Part shown: positions 53,038 through 61,749 of the stretch, in pieces
Layout of the letters: each line of letters starts with the position of its first letter
Position numbering within the stretch: the first letter of the stretch is position 1
From: Selenomonas sp. oral taxon 920
GTDB lineage: Bacteria; Bacillota; Negativicutes; Selenomonadales; Selenomonadaceae
NCBI RefSeq assembly: GCF_001717585.1
Contig: NZ_CP017042.1
Coordinates: 719,501 to 783,500 of the forward strand
DNA length: 64,000 bases
Reading direction: 5' to 3'
Made by a program: the position numbers and the translations under genes
Notes under the pieces: model-generated
Seen by the model: the letters and a program-made list of their open reading frames with translations, nothing else
The model's database searches: none
What the model was told of the DNA's origin: nothing

Positions 53038-54093
53038 TTGCGTGCAATATCCGTGGATGATCTTGAAAATGGAATGATACTTGCGCGAACGATCGTCAAT
53101 GCCAAGCGTGTGGTTGTTGTGTCGGAGAATACGGAGCTGACGGCAGCACATATCACGCGCCTCAAGTTTCTGAAGGTTCCCGTTGTCTATATCAAGGACG
53201 AGACGGAGCTGAAGGAGGAACGATCTCCGATTTTCTCGCGCAGCAATCTCTTTATCAAGCAGTATGAGAATGTGGTTGGTACTGCGAAATCCATCTTCGA
53301 GGAGACGAAGAAAACGGGGGCTGTGCCCGTTGCCGAGACGAACGAGATGGTGCAGGCGGATCTGCTGCCGCTCTCGCGCCGCAGCGGAACGATCGACTAT
53401 CTGAATGAGATCAATCATCTGGCGAGTGACATCTACAATCACTCGCTGCGCGTTTCGATTCTCGCAGGGGTCTTTGCCAAGTGGATGCAGCTGGATCGTG
53501 AGATCGCGAAGGATGTTGTGCTCGCGGGGTTTCTGCACGATATCGGCAAGTCGAAATTCGATCAGCGTCTGCTCGAAAAGAATGTCGAGACGCTGAAGGG
53601 TGAGGACTATGAGCAGTATATTCAGCATACGGTGGACGGCGCACAGATTCTCAACAACATTGCAGGTCTGACGGAGGGCGTACGCCTTGCTGCACTCCAG
53701 CATCACGAGCGGATGGATGGGAGCGGCTTTCCGTTTAATATCAAAGGGGACGATATTCATCTCTATGCGCGCATCGTTGCTGTCGCTGATCTCTATGATA
53801 ATATCACGGTCGAGCGTGAGGGCTATCCGCGCCGTACGCCGTTCGACGCGGTGGCAGAGATCGCACGCCAGATGTATACGGCGCTTGACCCAGAGGTCTG
53901 TATTCCCGTGCTGACGAACATCAAGAATGCATTCCTCGGCTCGCGTGTGCTCCTCAGCAACCACCGCGAGGGTACGATCTCGGCGTATCCGCACGGCGTT
54001 GTGCCGCTTCCGATTGTTTCGCTCGGTGACGACGAGGTGATCGATCTCAACGAGAACAAGAAGGTCTCGATCGTGGAGTACAACCCGAAATAA
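53038..54093 (+). CDS. HD-GYP domain protein (cyclic di-GMP phosphodiesterase)
   Basis: The 351-residue protein starts with a DUF3391-like N-terminal region (about 1-120) and then an HD-GYP domain. The HD pair is in FLHDIGKSKFDQRLL, preceded by the metal-ligand histidine in YNHSLRVSI. The GYP region reads HHERMDGSGFPFNIKGDDI, with GFP in place of GYP. The following YARIVAVADLYDN supplies another metal ligand. Family members hydrolyse c-di-GMP to GMP. The start is TTG 53038, after GGGAGGG. Confidence 0.9.
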   Translation: MRAISVDDLENGMILARTIVNAKRVVVVSENTELTAAHITRLKFLKVPVVYIKDETELKEERSPIFSRSNLFIKQYENVVGTAKSIFEETKKTGAVPVAETNEMVQADLLPLSRRSGTIDYLNEINHLASDIYNHSLRVSILAGVFAKWMQLDREIAKDVVLAGFLHDIGKSKFDQRLLEKNVETLKGEDYEQYIQHTVDGAQILNNIAGLTEGVRLAALQHHERMDGSGFPFNIKGDDIHLYARIVAVADLYDNITVEREGYPRRTPFDAVAEIARQMYTALDPEVCIPVLTNIKNAFLGSRVLLSNHREGTISAYPHGVVPLPIVSLGDDEVIDLNENKKVSIVEYNPK

Positions 54094-54101
54094 CATGGTA
54101 T

Positions 54102-54140
54102 GCAAAAAGCCCGTCGGAATTGTTCCGACGGGCTTTTTGC
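54102..54140. terminator. bidirectional terminator
   Basis: An 18-bp perfect stem GCAAAAAGCCCGTCGGAA with its complement around a 3-base loop, between the two convergent c-di-GMP genes. Confidence 0.88.
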
Positions 54141-54144
54141 ATGG

Positions 54145-55368
54145 TCAGCTGACTCTTTGGAGCATATTGTACCATTCAAGCGCTGTATCGTAGTTGGCCT
54201 TCAGGTGATCGGGTGCAATGTTCAGGTGCTTTGCGCGGGTAAGAACCGCGTCCCAGTCGCCCTGTTCATAGGCGATGACAAGATCGAGCACACGGCGCAG
54301 TTCATTGTCATCGCCAAGGAGTGCCGCGTTGAGATCGTCTGCGAGTGCCACCTCTTTGAGAACTTCATCCATGGGCAGACTCAGGAGAACATCGAGCAAG
54401 GAGAATATTCCGACAAGGAAGCCTGTGTCCGGTGTAAGTTTCTTAGATTTGAGCTCACAGACAATGAGCTCACAGAATTTTGCACGCAGGAGTGAGAGCG
54501 TGAAGAGTTCGGACGGTTTGTCCTCGGAGATGGTCTGGAGGCTGATGAGGGTGACCCAGCGCCGCACGCCGGTTGCCCCAAGCAGGAGCGTTGCCTGTTT
54601 CAGATTGGATACGTGATTGCTGAGTCCAATGCCTGCGGAGTTGATGAAGGTGAGCAGCTTATGGACGAGGTTCGTATCCGACGAGATGACTTTGGTGACA
54701 GCGGTGAAGTCAACATCCGGTCGATTGACCTCCTTCAGGAGCCGCATGCGCGAGAGCGCGTTGCCCGAGAGTTTTCTCTGGTGCAGAACGGTTGGCTTGC
54801 AGAAGAAATAGCCCTGAAAGAAGACGTATCCAAAGTCTACTGCCTGTTGGAATTCCTCCTCGGTTTCGATCTTTTCCGCAAGCAGACGGACGTGACTCGG
54901 CAGTATCTCACGCATCTTTTTGCGCTCTTTGGGAGAGTCCGTGATGCGGAAATCCACCTTGATGATGTCAGCCATCTCGATGAGCGGCTCGTAGCCGGGG
55001 CTGAGGACGAAATCGTCGAGCGCGATCTTGTAGCCTGCCTCCTTGAGTTCCCGCACCACTTCCAAGATCTCCGGCGTTGCCTGTACGGTCTCCAGAATCT
55101 CCACAACGACACTTTCGTTCGGGAGGAGTTTCGGGGCACGGTTCAGCAGGTTTTGCTCGGTGAAGTTGATGAATGCCTTACGGTCTGAGACGAGTTTTTT
55201 CATGCCAAAGTCGAGCATGGCACCGACCATGACGCTCTGCGTCGCGACATTGCCGTCGAGGTTTGGATCAAATGCGTTCTGGAAGCCGCTGCGGAAGAGA
55301 ATTTCATATGCGTATACCTTCTTCTGCTGATCCAAGATGGCTTGTCGTCCGATGAATACTTCTTCCAT
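54145..55368 (-). CDS. EAL-HDOD domain signalling protein
   Basis: A 407-residue YuxH/CdgJ-type protein. The N-terminal EAL domain (about 1-200) is partly divergent: the EAL triad reads EIL in YEILFRSG, but NFTEQNL, the VVEILE glutamate, LDDF, IIKVDFR, AEKIE and FFQGYFFCKP are kept; the usual DDFGTG glycines are replaced by VLSPG. The C-terminal HDOD domain spans about 205-400. Such proteins may cleave or only bind c-di-GMP. It converges on the HD-GYP gene and shares a terminator with it. An extended -10 box (TGCTATAAT) lies upstream near 55463-55471. Confidence 0.88.
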   Translation of the reverse strand: MEEVFIGRQAILDQQKKVYAYEILFRSGFQNAFDPNLDGNVATQSVMVGAMLDFGMKKLVSDRKAFINFTEQNLLNRAPKLLPNESVVVEILETVQATPEILEVVRELKEAGYKIALDDFVLSPGYEPLIEMADIIKVDFRITDSPKERKKMREILPSHVRLLAEKIETEEEFQQAVDFGYVFFQGYFFCKPTVLHQRKLSGNALSRMRLLKEVNRPDVDFTAVTKVISSDTNLVHKLLTFINSAGIGLSNHVSNLKQATLLLGATGVRRWVTLISLQTISEDKPSELFTLSLLRAKFCELIVCELKSKKLTPDTGFLVGIFSLLDVLLSLPMDEVLKEVALADDLNAALLGDDNELRRVLDLVIAYEQGDWDAVLTRAKHLNIAPDHLKANYDTALEWYNMLQRVS

Positions 55369-55548
55369 AGGGGAACCTTTCTTTATCTGTCAATCTATTG
55401 TCAGGATATTCTTCGCGGTAAATTGTCTGAAGAATATAATTTTGGCATCTTATATGCGTACTATTATAGCATAAATCCTGCGAAAAAGAAATGAAAAAGA
55501 CAGTGGATGATGTTATAATAAGAGAAATAAAAATGGAAGTGATTGTTC

Positions 55549-56364
55549 TTGCTGAATGATATTCAAATCGGGCGTTATTTGCCCGGAGATTCGTTTCTGC
55601 ATCGCATGGATCCGCGCGTGAAGATGGTTCTGCTCTTTTTCTTTCTGCTTCTGATCTTCTTTGTCGAGAATGCAGCAGGTTTTGCAGTGCTCGCGGTGAG
55701 CGTCGCACTTTTGATGATCTTTTCCAACGTGCCGCTCGGGATGCAGCTGCGTTCGATCCGCCCGATCCTATGGATTGTCCTCTTTACGTTTGGCGTGCAT
55801 CTCTTTATGACACCGGGGGAGGAGGTGTTCCGTGCGGGCCCTTTTGCGGCAACATGGGAGGGGATTGCGCGCGGTGCGTACATCGGGCTGCGCCTCGTGC
55901 TGCTCATTCTCCTCAGTACGCTGCTGACGCTTACAACGAGCCCCCTGCGCCTGACGGACGGACTGGAGGCACTGCTCTCTCCGCTGCGGCGCTTCCATGT
56001 GCCGGTGCATGAACTCTCGATGATGATGACGATTGCCCTGCGCTTTGTGCCGACGCTGCTTGAGGAGCTCGACCGCATTATGAAGGCGCAGAAGGCACGC
56101 GGCGCGGACTTTGAGCGCGGGAACATCGTGCAGCGTCTGCGTGCGATTGTGCCCGTGCTTGTACCGCTCTTCCTCTCGGCATTCCGCCGTGCAGATGAGC
56201 TTGCGTTGGCGATGGAGGCACGCTGCTATCGCGGCGGCGAGGGGCGGACACAGATGAAGGAGCTGCGCACAGGGCGGCTTGACTATGCGGCGATTGCGGT
56301 CTTTCTCGTCGGCGCGGCGGGGATCTGCGCTGTGAGTTTCGGAGGGCTGAGCATTGCGCCCTGA
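55549..56364 (+). CDS. ecfT: energy-coupling factor transporter transmembrane protein EcfT
   Basis: The 271-residue ECF T-component with about five helices couples ATPases to vitamin- or metal-binding S-components. IGRYLPGDSFLHRMDPRVKM at the start is the EcfT hallmark, and the coupling helices end in the Ala-Arg-Gly motifs KAQKARGADFERG and MEARCYRGG. I choose TTG 55549 (MLNDIQIGRY), matching the usual family start; an upstream TTG at 55543 is also in frame. The ecfA1 and ecfA2 ATPase genes that normally precede it are not here. It overlaps or abuts truA. Confidence 0.88.
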   Translation: MLNDIQIGRYLPGDSFLHRMDPRVKMVLLFFFLLLIFFVENAAGFAVLAVSVALLMIFSNVPLGMQLRSIRPILWIVLFTFGVHLFMTPGEEVFRAGPFAATWEGIARGAYIGLRLVLLILLSTLLTLTTSPLRLTDGLEALLSPLRRFHVPVHELSMMMTIALRFVPTLLEELDRIMKAQKARGADFERGNIVQRLRAIVPVLVPLFLSAFRRADELALAMEARCYRGGEGRTQMKELRTGRLDYAAIAVFLVGAAGICAVSFGGLSIAP

Positions 56365-56374
56365 GAGCGTGGAG

Positions 56375-57166
56375 ATGATGAAGGCGCGTGCGCGCAATAT
56401 CGTGCTGAAAGTTTCCTACGATGGGACGCATTATCACGGCTTTCAGCGGCAGACACCGCCCGTCGCTGCCGTACAGAATGTGCTCGAGCGTGCACTCGCG
56501 AAGGTCTGCGGAGAGATGGTGGAGCTTGCTGCCGCAGGACGTACGGACGCGGGTGTGCACGCCTATGGGCAAGTAGTCAACTTCTTTACGGACGGGCGCA
56601 TTCCGACCGAACGTCTGCCGCGTGCGGTGAATGGTCTCTTGCCGTCCGATATTGTCGTTACAGAGGCGTGGGAGGCGGGACGGGACTTCAGCGCGCGTCA
56701 CGCAGCGACGGGCAAGGCGTATGTCTACCGGCTGGAGCAGTGCACAGTACCGAATCCCTTTACGCGCAATTATGTGTGGCAGATTTTTCATCTGCTCGAT
56801 CTGGGGGCAATGCGCACAGCACTTGCCATGCTTGTCGGGACGCACGACTATTCGTCCTTTCGTGCGGCGGGCGGCGCGCCGATGTCACCCGTGCGTACGC
56901 TCGATGAGATCCGATTGGATGAGGAGGGGGCGGGGCGTCTTTCGTGCTATCTGCATGGGAATGGATTTCTCTACCATATGGTGCGCAACATCATGAGTAC
57001 GGTGGTAAACGTTGGGCTTGGCCGCATCTCGGTGGAGCGCTTTGGCGCCATCTTTGCAGCGCGTGACCGGCGGCTTGCAAGTCCGACAGCTCCGGCAGGC
57101 GGACTATATCTTCTCTCTGTGGACTATGCAAAGGAGTCCGGCGACGGATCTGCAGCGCCTTCATAA
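56375..57166 (+). CDS. truA: tRNA pseudouridine synthase A
   Basis: TruA makes pseudouridine at positions 38-40 of the tRNA anticodon arm. The 263-residue protein shows VSYDGTHYHGFQRQ, the catalytic-aspartate motif AAGRTDAGVHAYGQV near 50-62, and FLYHMVRNIMSTV near the C-terminus. ATG 56375 is chosen; a TTG seven codons earlier (56354) overlaps the ecfT end and is in the same frame, so the start is uncertain. Gene order ecfT-truA is common in Firmicutes. Confidence 0.93.
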   Translation: MMKARARNIVLKVSYDGTHYHGFQRQTPPVAAVQNVLERALAKVCGEMVELAAAGRTDAGVHAYGQVVNFFTDGRIPTERLPRAVNGLLPSDIVVTEAWEAGRDFSARHAATGKAYVYRLEQCTVPNPFTRNYVWQIFHLLDLGAMRTALAMLVGTHDYSSFRAAGGAPMSPVRTLDEIRLDEEGAGRLSCYLHGNGFLYHMVRNIMSTVVNVGLGRISVERFGAIFAARDRRLASPTAPAGGLYLLSVDYAKESGDGSAAPS

Positions 57167-57202
57167 TGGCCTGTGTGCGGTATGGCGAAAGGAGCGGTTG
57201 GT

Positions 57203-58447
57203 ATGGAGCTGGAGGAGGCGCAGCGCCTGATTGCCGAGGCTGTTCGTGAGATGCGGCGAGCTGCACCGGAGGAGGGTACGCGCGGCAGCCGCGTACTGAC
57301 CCTTGTCAATGCCGTCTTGGATACGGCGCTTGCGGAGGAGGCGACGGATATCCACCTTGAGCCGATGGACGGCAGACTTCGCATTCGTCTGCGTGTGGAC
57401 GGTCTTTTACAGGAGCGTCCGATCCAGTTCCCGTCGGAACTCGCGCCCGTCATCATTGCGCGGCTGAAGGTGATGGCAGGAATCGACACGTCGAAACGCA
57501 ACCGCCCGCAGGACGGTCAGATTCGGTATGTTTACGGCGGCCGCACGATTGATATGCGCGTTGCGGTTCTGCCTGTGGTGGATGGGGAGCGCATGGTTGT
57601 GCGCATCATGGACGCGCGCGAGCGCTTCCTCAGCTGTACGGAGCTTGGCTTCACTGCGCGCAATCAGGAGCTTTTCGAGCGTCTGATTCACCGCCCGACG
57701 GGGCTGCTCCTCCTGTGCGGACCGATGAACTCGGGGAAGACGACGACGCTCTACGCCGCACTCTCGGCACTGAACGAGCCGAGCTGTCACATCATGACAC
57801 TTGAGGATCCCGTGGAACGACGCATCGAGGGGATTAGCCAGTTTCAGGTGAATCCGGAGGCGGGGCTGACCTTTGTCACGGGACTGCGCGCAGCACTGCG
57901 TCAGGATGCACAGAAGATATTGCTCGGTGAGATCCGCGATCGGGAGACCGCGGAGATGGCAGTGCGGATTGCACTCACAGGGCACGCCCTCTTTTCTACA
58001 CTCCATACGGAAGATACGGTCTCGGCGATCTTTCGCATGATCGAGATGGGGGTGCCTCCCTATCTGCTCGCGGCGACACTCTCAGGTGTGATCGCACAGC
58101 GTCTTGTGCGGCGCGTGTGCGATCACTGCTGCGAGTCGTATGCGGTTTCTGCCGACTCGCACGAGGCAATGCAGCTGGGGGCGATGTATCACGAGGAACT
58201 GCGGCTTGTGCGCGGGCGCGGCTGCCCGCACTGTCATGGAAGCGGCTATCGCGGGCGCATGGCAATCCATGAGGTACTGCCCGTAACGGAGCGGATTCGA
58301 GCGGAGATTCTCGAAACCCATGATAAGGCGGCGCTTCGATGTGCGGCAGAGGCGGATGGGGTGGAGACACTGTGGCAGGACGGTGTGGCAAAGGTGCTTG
58401 CAGGAAAGACGACACTCGCGGAGGTGGGGAGGGCATTCTATGGATGA
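57203..58447 (+). CDS. PilB/GspE-type assembly ATPase, short form
   Basis: A 414-residue type II/IV secretion ATPase. The N2 domain start EEATDIHLEPMDGRLRIRLR, Walker A GPMNSGKTT, the Asp and His boxes, and Walker B LLGEIRDRETAEMA are present. The C-terminal tetracysteine zinc knob is in RRVCDHCCES and GRGCPHCHGSG. It lacks the N-terminal MshEN domain of full-length PilB (about 550 residues), which in some homologues binds c-di-GMP. ATG 57203 follows AAAGGAG at the usual distance. It heads a three-gene PilB-PilT-PilC set. Confidence 0.9.
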   Translation: MELEEAQRLIAEAVREMRRAAPEEGTRGSRVLTLVNAVLDTALAEEATDIHLEPMDGRLRIRLRVDGLLQERPIQFPSELAPVIIARLKVMAGIDTSKRNRPQDGQIRYVYGGRTIDMRVAVLPVVDGERMVVRIMDARERFLSCTELGFTARNQELFERLIHRPTGLLLLCGPMNSGKTTTLYAALSALNEPSCHIMTLEDPVERRIEGISQFQVNPEAGLTFVTGLRAALRQDAQKILLGEIRDRETAEMAVRIALTGHALFSTLHTEDTVSAIFRMIEMGVPPYLLAATLSGVIAQRLVRRVCDHCCESYAVSADSHEAMQLGAMYHEELRLVRGRGCPHCHGSGYRGRMAIHEVLPVTERIRAEILETHDKAALRCAAEADGVETLWQDGVAKVLAGKTTLAEVGRAFYG

Positions 58448-59435
58448 GAGAGCGGCATGGGAGGATGTCCTCCGCCGTATGATTGCTGCGGAGGCATCTG
58501 ATCTGCACATCGCACCCGCTCAGCGCATCCAGATGCGTGTGGACGGTGTACTCGTACCGGAGAATTTTGTGCCGTGTGCGGCGTTTGTCGAGCACCTGTT
58601 GGAAATGATGCTGAATGCAGAACAGCCTGCGGCGCTTGCTGCGCAGGATATTGATTTCGCGTGGGGCTGTGCGGGGCGGCGTTTTCGCGGAAATGCCTAC
58701 CGCATGAAGGATGGCTTCGGCCTTGCACTGCGGCTTCTGCCTGCACGGATTCCAACGCCGGAGGAGATCGGACTGCCTGCTGGTCTGCGTGCACTCGCCG
58801 AGGTGCAGAGCGGACTCGCACTCGTCTGCGGTGCAACGGGTGCAGGAAAGACGACGACGCTTGCCGCGCTGATCGAGGTTATCAATCAAACACGAAGCGT
58901 GCATATCATTACGCTTGAGGATCCTGTCGAATATCTATTTTCACCCGCGCGTTCCTTTCTCAGTCAGCGTGAGGCGGGGCGCGATTTTTCTGCGTTTCCA
59001 GGCGCCGTGCGGAGTGCGCTGCGTGAGGATCCAGACATCCTGCTCATCGGGGAGATCCGCGACCGCGCGACGATGGAGGCGGCGCTGATGGCGGCAGCGA
59101 CGGGCATACTCGTACTCGGTACGCTCCACACGCGGAGTGCAGCAGAGACACCGCTGCGTGTGGAGGGGATGTTTTCGCCGGATGTGCGCGATGCCGTGCG
59201 TATGCAGTTCGCCGATGTCTTGACGGGAATCTTTGCCCAGCGGCTCCTGCCCAAGAAGGGCGGCGGACGCGTCGCAGCATTCGAAGTGCTTGTGACAACG
59301 CCTGCTGTGCGCAACATTCTGCGGCAGGGCAGCTACAGCCAGCTTGCCTCTGTGATGATGAGCGGGGCAGCACAGGGAATGCAGACGGCAGATATGGCAG
59401 AGACGGTGCTGCGGACGAATGGTACGATCGTATGA
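58440..59435 (+). CDS. PilT-type retraction ATPase
   Basis: A 331-residue hexameric ATPase for pilus retraction. EASDLHIAPAQRIQMRVDG opens the domain, Walker A is GATGAGKTT, the Asp box is HIITLEDPVEYLF and Walker B LLIGEIRDRATMEAA; AAFEVLVTTPAVRNILRQG is the PilT C-terminal signature area (AIREGK in classical PilT reads ILRQGS here). ATG 58440 overlaps the previous gene by 8 bases after GGGGAGGG. Confidence 0.88.
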   Translation: MDERAAWEDVLRRMIAAEASDLHIAPAQRIQMRVDGVLVPENFVPCAAFVEHLLEMMLNAEQPAALAAQDIDFAWGCAGRRFRGNAYRMKDGFGLALRLLPARIPTPEEIGLPAGLRALAEVQSGLALVCGATGAGKTTTLAALIEVINQTRSVHIITLEDPVEYLFSPARSFLSQREAGRDFSAFPGAVRSALREDPDILLIGEIRDRATMEAALMAAATGILVLGTLHTRSAAETPLRVEGMFSPDVRDAVRMQFADVLTGIFAQRLLPKKGGGRVAAFEVLVTTPAVRNILRQGSYSQLASVMMSGAAQGMQTADMAETVLRTNGTIV

Positions 59436-60643
59436 AGATGTTTTCGTATCGTGCGCGCACGACAGACGGAGCAAAGCTGTGCGGGACGATTGCCGCGGAG
59501 TCGGCACCTGTTGCTGTGCGCACACTTGCGGCGGAGGGGAAGACCGTTCTTCACATACGCGAGCAGCGAACGTTTTCCCTGGCGCTTCCACTGTGGCTGC
59601 GCGGCAGGATCGCGGCGGAGGAGCGAATTGCGTTCCTGCACGAACTCGCGGCACTCCTCGGAGCAGGACTGCCCATTCATGAGGCGCTGGCGCATCTGCG
59701 TGCGGGTACAGATGAAAGCTCCGCTTACGGGCAGCTGATCGTGGTGATTCACGCAGAGGTTCTGCGCGGTCTGCCGCTCTCACAAGCGATGGAGATGCAC
59801 GCGGAGGCATTCCCTCCGAGTCTGGTTGGGATGGTGCGGGCAGGGGAGGAGAGCGGGCGGCTCGATGTCATATTGCATGAGGCGGCTGCTGTTCTCACCG
59901 AGGCCCATGTCCTGCGTGAATCGCTGCGCGGCGCGCTCGCCTATCCGCTCTTCCTGCTTGCGGCGACGATCTTTTCGCTTCTCCTCGTGACCACATTCAT
60001 TCTGCCCGTCTTTGCTGCGCTCCTGCGCGATCTGGGGACCGAACTGCCCGTGCCGACGCAGCTGCTGCTTACGCTGTCTGATGGAGCTGCAGCGCATCCG
60101 TATCTGCTGCCTGTGACGGCGGCGGGGATTTTTCTTGCTGCGGTGCTTGCACTGCGTGTGCCGTCTCTGCGCCTCCTTGCGGATGGATGTTTTCTGCGCC
60201 TTCCCGTCCTAGGAACATTTCTGCGGTTTGCTGCGTGGCAGATGATTCTGCGTACACTTGCAATTCTGCTGCACAGCGGGATTCGTTTGGACCGTGGCGT
60301 GGATCTGGTGCGCTCCGTGACGGGGAACCGTGCGCTTGCACATCGCCTTGCACGGATGGAGCAGAGTCTTGTGGAGGGACGTACATTCGCGCAGGTGATT
60401 GCACACGAGCCCTACCTGCCCGCGCTGCTGCGCGGCATGCTTGCCGCAGGTGAGGCAGCAGGCGATCTGGAACGGCTCCTGCAGCATGCGGCAGACTACT
60501 GCAGACGCAGGGCTGATGTATATGCTGCGCGGATCGAGGCACTTGCCGAGCCGACAGCGATCGTCTTGGTCGCGTTTGTCATTTTCTTTGTCGTTCTCTC
60601 CGTGCTCCTGCCGATCTTCGATACGATGGATGCCCTTGTGTAG
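59432..60643 (+). CDS. PilC/GspF-type inner membrane platform protein
   Basis: The 403-residue protein has two T2SSF domains (about 60-185 and 265-390), each with a helix bundle and membrane segments; FLHELAALLGAGLPIHEALA and LRTLAILLHSGIRLDRGVDL are the repeat openings. It anchors the assembly ATPases and inserts pilin. The start overlaps the PilT-like stop by 4 bases. No pilin or prepilin peptidase gene follows; a terminator closes the set. Confidence 0.9.
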   Translation: MKMFSYRARTTDGAKLCGTIAAESAPVAVRTLAAEGKTVLHIREQRTFSLALPLWLRGRIAAEERIAFLHELAALLGAGLPIHEALAHLRAGTDESSAYGQLIVVIHAEVLRGLPLSQAMEMHAEAFPPSLVGMVRAGEESGRLDVILHEAAAVLTEAHVLRESLRGALAYPLFLLAATIFSLLLVTTFILPVFAALLRDLGTELPVPTQLLLTLSDGAAAHPYLLPVTAAGIFLAAVLALRVPSLRLLADGCFLRLPVLGTFLRFAAWQMILRTLAILLHSGIRLDRGVDLVRSVTGNRALAHRLARMEQSLVEGRTFAQVIAHEPYLPALLRGMLAAGEAAGDLERLLQHAADYCRRRADVYAARIEALAEPTAIVLVAFVIFFVVLSVLLPIFDTMDALV

Positions 60644-60648
60644 ACATG

Positions 60649-60674
60649 AAAAAGCCCCCGTACGGGGGCTTTTT
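60649..60674. terminator. palindromic terminator after the PilC-like gene
   Basis: A perfect 26-base palindrome A5-GCCCCCGTACGGGGGC-T5, able to act in both directions with the convergent small membrane gene. Confidence 0.88.
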
Positions 60675-60718
60675 GTGCTGTTTTGCACGGCGCAGACGCT
60701 CGAATAGAAGAGATGTGC

Positions 60719-60955
60719 TCATACAGCCGAAAAGATGAGAAGGAGGTCGCGCTGATATTCCCATGTGCCGATAAGACCGCCGAAGGACAGATGCTCGAAG
60801 AGAATTTTCTCGCAGATATGTGTTGCAACAAAGGCGTGCAGTCCCGCGATGATGAAGAGGATGCCGAGGTGCGCATGATAGTATTCAATCGTGAGCAGCC
60901 GATTCGGCAGAAAGAGAAACGATGCCCAGATGAGAATGTAGAGCAGGACGCGCAT
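60719..60955 (-). CDS. small membrane protein coupled to the flavodoxin gene
   Basis: I do not recognise this 78-residue protein. It has two hydrophobic segments (VLLYILIWASFLFLP and LGILFIIAGLHAFVATHI) with a YYHAH motif between them and further histidines, which might bind heme or metal. ATG 60955 overlaps the flavodoxin stop (TGATG), so it is translationally coupled; a TTG ten codons earlier is possible. Context suggests a membrane partner for the lipoprotein flavodoxin. Confidence 0.6.
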   Translation of the reverse strand: MRVLLYILIWASFLFLPNRLLTIEYYHAHLGILFIIAGLHAFVATHICEKILFEHLSFGGLIGTWEYQRDLLLIFSAV

Positions 60956-61635
60956 CAGTTCGTATACCCAAGTGAGACGAGCCAATCGGCAACCTCTTGT
61001 TTTGCCTGCACGGGATTGCTGTGTACGAGTTTTCCCTGAATGCCGAATCCCGTACGCATTGCTGCTCCCTTCGCAAAGAGGGGGATGTCTGCCTCCTTGC
61101 CGGTCATCGCATTGCCGGACCCTGTGCAGAATGGGATGATGGTCTTGCCCGCAAAGTCATAGCTCTCGAGGAAAGTGTAGACGGGCATGGGCAGATCTTG
61201 GTACCAGATCGGATAGCCGAGGTAGACGATGTCGTAGGAATCCATATCCTCCACGCGCGTTGCAAGTGCAGGGCGCGCATTTGCCGCCTGTTCCTCCTTC
61301 GCCAGCTTCGTCATCTCCTGATAGTCGACAGGGTAGGGGGCAACTGTTTTGATCTCGAAGATTTGATCTGCGCGCGTGAGCTCTGCGATCTGCTCCGCGA
61401 TGATATGCGTATTGCCCTTTTCAATAAAGCCCACCTCAAAGTTCTCGCCCGTGCGTGAGAAGAATGCGACGAGGATGTGCTTATCTGCGAAATCTGCAGG
61501 CGACTGAATGGAGTGTGCGAGGTCGAGTGCAGCAGAATCCGTATGTGTGCTCTCCGTCTCTTTGCTGCCCGTACTTCTGCAGCCGATGGAGAGCAGTGTG
61601 AGGAGAGCACAGAGCAGTACAAGTATCTTTTTCAT
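60955..61635 (-). CDS. lipoprotein-anchored flavodoxin
   Basis: A 226-residue exported flavodoxin-like protein. The signal ends in the lipobox LLSIGC (Cys19), followed by a Ser/Thr-rich linker and a Flavodoxin_4 fold: LVAFFSRTGENFEVGFIEKG holds the FMN phosphate loop, GYPIWYQDLPMPVYTFLE the flavin-stacking loop and PFCTGSGNAM the second loop. It would act as an extracytoplasmic flavin electron carrier or reductase at the membrane surface. ATG 61635 is the start, since the lipoprotein signal begins there. Confidence 0.85.
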   Translation of the reverse strand: MKKILVLLCALLTLLSIGCRSTGSKETESTHTDSAALDLAHSIQSPADFADKHILVAFFSRTGENFEVGFIEKGNTHIIAEQIAELTRADQIFEIKTVAPYPVDYQEMTKLAKEEQAANARPALATRVEDMDSYDIVYLGYPIWYQDLPMPVYTFLESYDFAGKTIIPFCTGSGNAMTGKEADIPLFAKGAAMRTGFGIQGKLVHSNPVQAKQEVADWLVSLGYTN

Positions 61636-61699
61636 GACGGTGCTCCTTTCGGTTTTTGCCATTATATAGGAAAAAATTCTAAAAACAAGGATACAAAAA

Positions 61700-61729
61700 A
61701 GCCAGCCGCATAACATCCTGTGGCTGGCT
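61700..61729 (-). terminator. terminator of the glucitol-type IIA gene
   Basis: On the minus strand AGCCAGCC pairs with GGCTGGCT, followed by TTTTTTG. Confidence 0.75.
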
Positions 61730-61749
61730 CAGTTTCGTGGCGGTTGTTT

